Shown here: positions 57,501 to 64,000 of the stretch, piece after piece | Position numbering within the stretch: the stretch's first letter is position 1 | Layout: each line of letters starts with the position of its first letter | DNA from: Erodium maritimum | Taxonomy: Eukaryota; Streptophyta; Magnoliopsida; Geraniales; Geraniaceae | Direction: 5' to 3' | Assembly (NCBI GenBank): GCA_963921825.1 | Contig: OY997593.1 | Location: forward strand, 64,898,039 to 64,962,038 | DNA length: 64,000 nucleotides | Position numbers and translations under genes: made by a program | Notes under the pieces: model-generated | What the model saw: only the letters and a program-made list of their open reading frames with translations | Database searches by the model: none | Told to the model about the DNA's origin: nothing

Positions 57501-58869
57501 TCAAGACACAACATACACAATCAACCTCCTGCATAACCAATGCCTCCAACAGTCCTAATATCAACAGTTTCACAATCAACCTCCGGGCATGGTCATATGC
57601 CTCCAGTGCTCCTAATATCGATAAGTTCACAATCAACCTCCGGGCATGGTCATATGCCTCCAGTAATTCTAACATCGATAAGTTCTCTGCTCCTACGACA
57701 CTACTAAGTGTCACATGCTTTTCTAATATTTGATAAACCTACTTAACCCACGACACCCCGGTGTCACATGCAATTCTACTGTTAACTTTCCCTAGTCAGG
57801 GCCGAGATCCGGCTACTTTTCCCTACCTCGTATGCTTTCTCCAAAAGCGCACAAACAAGCTCCGGCGTGATCTCGATCACTCGCCTAGCTTTCCCTTTCC
57901 TCTGTCGGCAGCACGATCTAAAAGAACACAATTTAACACAATTTTAAGTCCGCAGACATAAGCTGAATTTTAATAAACTTAACGCCCAAACGTAACCCCG
58001 ACAATGTCGATCACTCCCAAACTTCCCGATTACTCGACATTGTCGATAAAGGACCCGTAAAGGCCCGATTCGCCCGACATGGCGAATCTGCCCGGGTTTT
58101 GGAAATGCCTTTCCGGGGCTCAAAAAATTCCCGTTTTCGTTTCCACGGTCTTAGAATAATTCAAGGGCCCCAATGCACTTGACGGAATCGAATTCCGACT
58201 TCCGAGTCAATTAAATGACGTTTAAAGTTTCTAAACCCGATAAATACAACTTTTCCAATTTAATTCCAAATTTCGATCCGGTTGTAGATTAATGACTTGG
58301 GGAACATTCTAAACCACCCGAACACGAAAACCCGTGACCCGAGTACGTGGGCCCCACACGGCCACAATGGAAAAATTCCCTTTTTGCCCCAAAACGTTCC
58401 TAACGAACCCCAACCTCAACCATTCATCTTTAAACCAATTCTAACTAAAACCCAACCATAATCAAACCGTTTAAACTCAAACCCTAAATTTCAAACGTAC
58501 CAAAATGAAAATCGGTTAGGTGCTCATCGTAGAGAATGACGGTGTGAGCTTGAATCTTCTATCGTTGAGACGATCCAACGGCTTGATGAACGAGAAACGT
58601 CACAAATTCCCCAAGCCTCTTCTCTTTTTCTCTCCTCCTTCTCTCTTCCTTTCTCTCTCTAAAAGTCTATTTTTTTTTTCTAATTGTAGTATTGTTTTAA
58701 ATTTAAAGAAAAACATAGATAGTCGTTGGCCCGTTGGCAAATTCAACGACCCTTTTCTTTCGAGAGGCATGTGTCTCCTTCCCATTAATGGGCAGCGGCT
58801 CCAGGACCAGACATTGATTCCTCTATAGGAATTGTTCTGTGCGGATGCGATTCTCGTTCCGATTTGTTA

Positions 58870-59310
58870 CCAAAATGTTAACTTGGAACTGGAAATGTAA
58901 ATGGATCTGGGCACAAGAAACTATATTTTGGATTGATACAGAAGAATTTTTTTACATAGACGGCGTAAGAGGAGCCAAAACTATAAACCCTACTCATAAG
59001 AAACAAAATAACAAAACTCAAATAATCAATAGGAGAAACAAGAACATGTACCCTCTACTAATAGAACGATCCTACGGATGAATCACTACATGAAATGGGA
59101 CCACTATGTGTAGCGTGAGCCTCACACATCATAACAGACAAATCCACAGAAGAACAAAGGAGACGCACGAGCCAGGCCAGAGACCCACTTAGCCAAAACG
59201 AAAGCTTTGCAGGCGCGCTACTCCATCTCTGAACCAAACGATATCGTTGAGGTATTATTCAAATAGAAATGAAAAATGTCAGATACCTTGAGAGTGAAGG
59301 TATCGTGACA
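58870..59310 (-). mobile_element. Putative 3' LTR of the minus-strand chromovirus
   Basis: On the minus strand, after the chromodomain relic, comes a purine tract TTAAGAGAGAGACATT and then TGTCACGATACC from 59310, a form often seen at Reina/CRM-type LTR starts. The far end is a guess from an ACATTTTGGTAACA phrase near 58870. A second LTR to compare with is not in the window. Confidence 0.4.
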
Positions 59311-60409
59311 AATGTCTCTCTCTTAAGAGGCTTGACCTCAAGCCAACGATGAAGCCAACCAATCTTGGAATTGGTGGCGAATCAGTGAAGCATCCTCCTA
59401 GGTGGCCTCTTCAAGAATAGATCTATCCCACTGAATGAGATATTGAACAACTACAACATTGTTTTATTTCACAATCCTCTTTTTCAAAAGAGCAATGGGC
59501 ATGATCTTGAGATGTCCTTTAGTAGTAGTATCAGGCAATTTGTGCAGAAGTCTGTTCCTAGTGCTTAGCTTCCTCTTCAACAAGGAAACATGAAACACTG
59601 GATGAATCTTTGAAGTCTCAGGCAAATTCATCTTGTAGGCCACCAATCCAACTCTTTCAGAGATTTGAAAAGGACCATCAAAACGAAGGAAGAGCTTCAA
59701 GTTTTTCCTCAAATCACATAATTTTGTCTGTAAGGTTGAAGCCTGAGGTAAACCCAATCACCAATCTCAAATTCCCTCTCAGTTCTGTGTTTGTCATCTT
59801 GCATCCTCATTCTGGATTGAGCCTGACTGAGATCCTTGAGCAGTTTGGAGAGGTCATCTCTAGATCACACAAACCCTTTCACTGCCTCTACATTTGATTA
59901 GAAGGATCCAAATCAAAAAGCAGGTGGAGCAAACTCATACAATGCTTCAAATGGAGTCATCTGGAGAGAAGAATGATAGCTAGTATTGTACCAAAATTCA
60001 ACAAATGTGATCCATTTATACTATTTCTTAGGAAATTGATGAGTTAGAGCTCTAAGGTATTGTTATAGGAAGTGATTTACTCTCTCAATTTGGCCATCTG
60101 ATTGAGGATGGTATACATTGGACATATGCAGTTTCACTTCCAATTTCTAGAAGAGCTCTTTCCAAAAGTTACTCAGAAACAATTGATCTCTATCAGAAAC
60201 AATAGATGCAGGCAGTCTATGTAACTTAAAGATATGATCAAAAAACACTTCAGCAACTTGAGCAATTGAGAAATGGTGAGATAAATGTAGGAAGTGAGCA
60301 TACTTACTAAACCTGTCCACCACCACTAGGATAGAGTTTCTGCCTTCAGATGCAGGTAATCCTTCCACAAAGTCCAGGGAAATGTCATACAAAGTTTTTT
60401 AGGGGTAGG

Positions 60410-61760
60410 TGATGTGGACATAAAATACATCTATTTTAGATGTCAGTAGCCCACATTTATGTTCTTTTTAGTCCCGAGTTAATATGAAATGATGCATTTT
60501 ACTCTCATATTGAGTATTTGGTCTTGTTTTAGGGTTCATCAAGTTTTCGGAGCAAAAAGGGGCAATTCGGGAGTGAAACGAAGCGAATTTGGAAGTTGGA
60601 CAGAAGTGTCAACAACATGCACCAGTTTGTTGCACGCCGTGCAACAAACTGGTGGACTCTGGACAGAGGAGTCAAGAATATGCACCATTTTGTTGCACGA
60701 CGTGCAAGAAACCGTGCAACTTCAGTGCACCAGAAACTTGCACGGCGTGCAAGCGTCAAAAAACGCGATTTCCAGCTGCGTTTCCTATTTTTTTATCAGA
60801 GTTAACCCGTCATATAAAAGGGAATTTAGGTCAGATTGAAGGGGATCACGAAATTGAGGAGAAAAACATACTTTGGAGCTTGGAGAACTTGGAGAGAAGA
60901 TCGAAAGAAAGAGATTAGAACATCAAGGTTTTTGTGTAGTTTGGATTCAAACTTGATATTGGTATTACTCTTATTGTTTAATATGAATTTCAGTGGTTTA
61001 TTCATCTCCGTGTGTTCTTATTCTTTTGATATGAACTAAACTCCAATTGATCTAGGGTTAGGGGTGAAGATGTGATGAGTAGAATTAACTTGTTCGGGTT
61101 ATGCAATTGTTAAACTAGTATTAGGATTTTGTTTATCTCATTATGTTCGTAATGCCTTTTTCGCCTTGATCACGTGGGAAATGTTTAAATCGTGTTAACC
61201 AACAATTGAAAATGAGGTTAATAGGAGGAAAAGGAATGAGATGGCTCGGGTTTTAATCTAAGCCAGAATATGGTTAGACTGACACGAGTGCAATAGCCAT
61301 AGGAGTAAAACCCGAAAGTTAGAGGAATTCACATAATATAATGCTATATATCGCTCTACACCTAGATTAGAGATAATTAGGTGGACCGAGTATGTTAGGG
61401 TCCTAATACGATCGAGAGATGGTTAGGACTATACCTAGAGAATTCCCGTTGCCCTTAGAATAATATTAGTTGCAAATGTATACCGAATCCCGTTAAATCA
61501 TTCATCACATTCGAACCCCGTTAATGTCCTAGATCGATTTCTATCTCTGTTATTCAAATCACTTGTGACTTTGTGCTTATTTACATTTTACAAGCCAAAA
61601 CCAATCATTGTTATAGGAATAGCTTGACCATCGAATTAATTAACTAAAGTGCTTGTCTAATTGCTCCCTTGGGTATGATATCTCGGACTTAAACCCCGAA
61701 TAATACTTGACGACCGGTACGCTTGCCGTGCCATTCTGAGAGTTAATTCTCAGAGTGTCA
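60410..61760 (+). mobile_element. Solo LTR (unnamed family, copy 2) inside the chromovirus integrase
   Basis: It starts TGATGTGGACATAAAATA and ends CTCAGAGTGTCA, with a perfect 5-bp duplication GTAGG (60405-60409 and 61761-61765). A TATA box TATAAAAG lies at 60813-60820, giving plus-strand orientation. Upstream of it are clustered palindromes including a perfect 35-base one (60620-60654). It is the same family as 53581-55008, in the opposite orientation. It splits the integrase zinc region from the catalytic core. Confidence 0.93.
60620..60654 (+). repeat. Perfect 35-base palindrome upstream of an LTR TATA box
   Basis: Left arm CACCAGTTTGTTGCACG (60620-60636) and right arm CGTGCAACAAACTGGTG (60638-60654) are exact reverse complements around a single C. 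Imperfect relatives with the GCACG.CGTGC core follow at about 60691-60707 and 60734-60752. They lie 60-190 bases upstream of the TATA box at 60813. Confidence 0.95.
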
Positions 61761-63138
61761 GTAGGCAAAGGTTGTAGTAGACCTGCATAAGGGTTGTGCT
61801 CAACCTTGTACCTTTGACACACATCACATTCCCTCACAAAGTTGTAGACATCCTTGTTCATGTGGGGCCAATAGAAATGTTGTTTCACTCTCTTTGTTGT
61901 TGCAGTAATGCTTGAGTGCCCACCAACATGCGATTCATATAAGCCAGATATTATTCTTGATCTAACTCCCCTATCATTTCCCAGATAGACCTTCCCATTG
62001 AATAAAATAATGCTCTACTTGACTGTAAAATTAGGCAATGAATCAGCTGCCAGAGAGAGTTGGAGTAGTATCCTTTGTGCTTCTAAATCATTATCATAGT
62101 TGGATAGGACTTCATTCATCCAAAAAGGAACCATAATGCTCATTTCAAAGAGCTGAACTTTAGGGATTCTAGATAGGGCATTTGTTGCTAAATTATCTTT
62201 GTCTTTTTAAAACTCAATCTTGTAATCCAATCCCATAAGCTTGGCCAACCACTTATGTTGAAAGGATGTTGTCAGCTTTTGATCCAGTAGGAAATTTAAG
62301 CTCTGGTGATTAGTTTTAATTATCACACTCCTAAAAGACAAGTAGTGCCTCTATTTCTGAATGTAGGTGATTACTACCAGTAATTATCTCTCATAGGTTG
62401 ACATAGCTAAATCTTTAGGCCCCAATGCTTTGCTAAGGAATGTTATAGTGCTGCCCTCCTATATAAGCACTCCACCTATACCACGGTCTTTTGAATACCT
62501 AGTAGGGCAAGTGTAACATGGGCCCTTCCTAGACTTCTCTTTCAGACTCATGGGATGAATTTTTCTGAAAGAATTGTTTGCTCTATTGGTCTGAGGATGC
62601 AATTGTTGTTGTACCATCTATGGTCTAGGTTTGTAGGGGATATGATCAACTACTAGGAGTGGAAACTTTGTTTTGGATCTTGTGTTCCTCCATTCTAGCC
62701 AAGTGTAATGCATGGGATAAAGTTTTGGAATCATACATAAAGACTCCAATTTCTAACTTTGGATCTAACCCAACAATGTAATTTGACACAAAATAGGCTT
62801 CAGTAAGGTGTGGAAATTTACTAAGGACTAAAAACCTTAACTCCTCAAATTTATCCTCATAGCTTTCAAGGGAACATATATGTCTCAGCTTCTTAAATTC
62901 ACTGTCTACATCAGCATTCATACTTTCAAGAGATATATTGACATAATCTATCCCACATGATCAAGCCTTTTCCGAATGTATACTCAACAAACCGATATTC
63001 AGATGAGTCAGTCAAATGTAAGGATGCAATTCTAATCTTATGCTCATTAAGAATAGCACAATATTAAAAATAAACGTTGTATTTTTCAAACCAATTTCTT
63101 ATCCATTTGCCATCAAATATAGGAAAGACCAGATTAGG

Positions 63139-64000
63139 TGTCATGCCCCAAATCCGGTTTTGACCGGACTCGAGACGTGAGCTAAAAACAATAATAAATA
63201 AAGCAAGTTTAAACGAAATGAAACTCCAATAAGTTGTTTAAAGTCAGCAACACTGAGTCAATGCTCGAAAACCCAGTAATAAAGAGTTTAATACAAAAAA
63301 GGAAAGTACGTCTCTATAGGATCCCAAAACCATGACTCTCGCCAAGCTTCCCAGCTCTGAGACGTCCTTTAAACCAACTGACGATCGAAACCTGTAAAAC
63401 AGTACTGAAGGGGGTGAGCTTTCGCTCAGTAGGAAAAAGTAGTTAAGGGGATGAGCTATCCGCTCACCACCACGGGTAACTGTCCAATTAGGGCATACTA
63501 GTAAGCACAATAACTACAAATCAATTAAACAAGTAACCCAAGACAACGCTTGACCCCCACTCGGGTGCAACCCGTAAATCAACCTAGACACTGAACCGAA
63601 CTCATACACTTCTTCTCAACCATGCTCTTAGCACCCGTCACCTAACAATTCTCGATGGACAATGACCACGATTATCTCACAACCGACCACACGTGCGAAC
63701 TCGCACGACAATACACTGAACTCAGGCATAACTGTATTTCAAATCACGGAAGATCACATAACAAGCATAAGTAATCACAATAATCAAAACAGCTCAACAC
63801 ACAAAGTAATATCATTAGCAACCACTTCCACCTGTGGTATTCGAGAGCAATGCGCCGGCTTCCATGGCCTGGCTCACCATATCGTACCGAACTCGACATC
63901 GGCCTAGATATCTTCCCGGAGTACATAGCATTGGGGTACAACTCATAATATAGTGGACCAGAATCCTCCGTCAGTCGGGTATATCTTCTCGTAGCACGGG
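63139..64000 (-). mobile_element. Gypsy LTR (Tekay-like), minus strand, cut by the right edge
   Basis: The plus strand begins TGTCATGCCCCAAATCC, the reverse of the LTR end GGATTTGGGGCATGACA. The inner part repeats LTR landmarks seen at 1763-4541: 'gtgagctttcgctcagtagg' (63415), 'ccaccacgggtaactgtcc' (63468) and 'agggcatactagtaagcac'. It is inserted in the gag relic of the chromovirus at 63138. The rest lies beyond the window. Confidence 0.85.

Larger units (their letters stand above)
55790..58690 (-). mobile_element. Gypsy LTR on the minus strand, about 2.9 kb, upstream end uncertain
   Basis: The plus strand starts TGTCACGCCCCAATTT, the reverse of the GGGGCGTGACA end shared by the other Tekay-like LTRs. 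In minus orientation it has the same layout: a GA-rich leader (about 58620-58670), a possible splice donor TTTGGTACGTTTG (about 58500), G/C-rich sequence, two tandem arrays (56375-56777 and 56828-57500), then the terminal end. No element-internal sequence or PBS adjoins the 55790 side. The U3 end merges with sequence near 58.7-58.9 kb and has no clear TG border. Confidence 0.7.
59311..63138 (-). pseudogene. Chromovirus gag-pol relic, protease and RT deleted, split by a solo LTR
   Basis: Minus-strand order from 63138 leftwards: gag (LVFPIFDGKWIRNWFEKYNV; YEDKFEELRFLVLSKFPHL; YIVGLDPKLEIGVFMYDSKT) to about 62540, ending in a broken knuckle KGPCYTCP. RNase H follows at once (SKDRGIGGVL, FLSKALGPKDLAMSTYE, KDKDNLATNALSRIPKVQLF). 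Next is the integrase HHCC zinc region (LYESHVGGHSSITATTKRV, HFYWPHMNKDVY, CDVCQRYK, about 61790-61960). Then comes the LTR 60410-61760. After it are the integrase core (DISLDFVEGLPASEGRNSIL, VVDRFSKYAHF, SIVSDRDQLFLS), the GPF module (FDGPFQISERVGLVAYKMNL, HPVFHVSLLKRK) and a chromodomain (VVQYLIQWDRS, EEATWED). Protease and RT are missing between 62540 and 62500. It is non-functional. Confidence 0.9.

Noticed and set aside
57358..57733. Repeat-containing frames of 105-118 codons (both strands)
   Set aside because: The frames are produced by tandem repeats whose unit keeps phase; they sit inside an LTR.

Overview
The window reads as nuclear DNA of a flowering plant, most likely a eudicot. 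It holds spliced plant-type genes, many LTR and LINE-type retroelements, MULE and hAT non-autonomous DNA transposons, a PIF/Harbinger relic, and no bacterial-style operons. Host genes are few. They are the 3' end of an AP2/ERF (CRF/PTI6-like) transcription factor at 2-238 (+), a two-exon early-nodulin-like/phytocyanin gene at 22929-23566 (-), and a two-exon AGP16/20-type arabinogalactan peptide gene at 28407-28780 (-). Nearly everything else is mobile DNA or its debris.

Left part (about 1-18 kb): the 5' LTR of a small-LTR Copia element (1059-1173) is followed by a Tekay/Del-like Gypsy LTR (1763-4541), its PBS and a gag relic to about 6.9 kb. The sequence then switches into Copia protease, integrase, RT and RNase H (6.9-10.3 kb) and ends with 32 bases of Copia 3' LTR. 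This is a nested or chimeric Gypsy-in-Copia relic. After a LINE RT scrap, an AT-rich tract and a long gene-free stretch come the integrase C-terminus and 3' LTR of a second Gypsy (14.66-17.7 kb) and a LINE tail.

Middle part (18-43 kb): this holds the two small plant genes, a 5'-truncated LINE with an RNase H domain, two related hAT-type elements with 8-bp target duplications, a solo SIRE/Maximus-like Copia LTR with a perfect 5-bp duplication, a minus-strand LINE ORF1 relic, and two fold-back MULE MITEs with perfect 9-bp duplications.

Right part (43-64 kb): three long ORF-less retroposons lie nearly end to end (C, D, E). C is split by a solo Gypsy LTR with the duplication AAAGA. A PIF/Harbinger transposase relic is split by a solo LTR. 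Next come a Gypsy LTR full of tandem repeats and a chromovirus relic on the minus strand. That relic lacks protease and RT and is interrupted by a second copy of the LTR found in the PIF relic. Finally a Gypsy LTR runs off the right edge.

The most unusual item is a family of 1.4-2.9 kb retroposons (A-F, related H and G) with target duplications of about 12-16 bp and an A-rich tail. I find no reverse transcriptase in them. They share a 3' stem-loop that differs in sequence but keeps pairing, and a repeated internal module. No cellular defence, metabolic or CRISPR-like system was seen.
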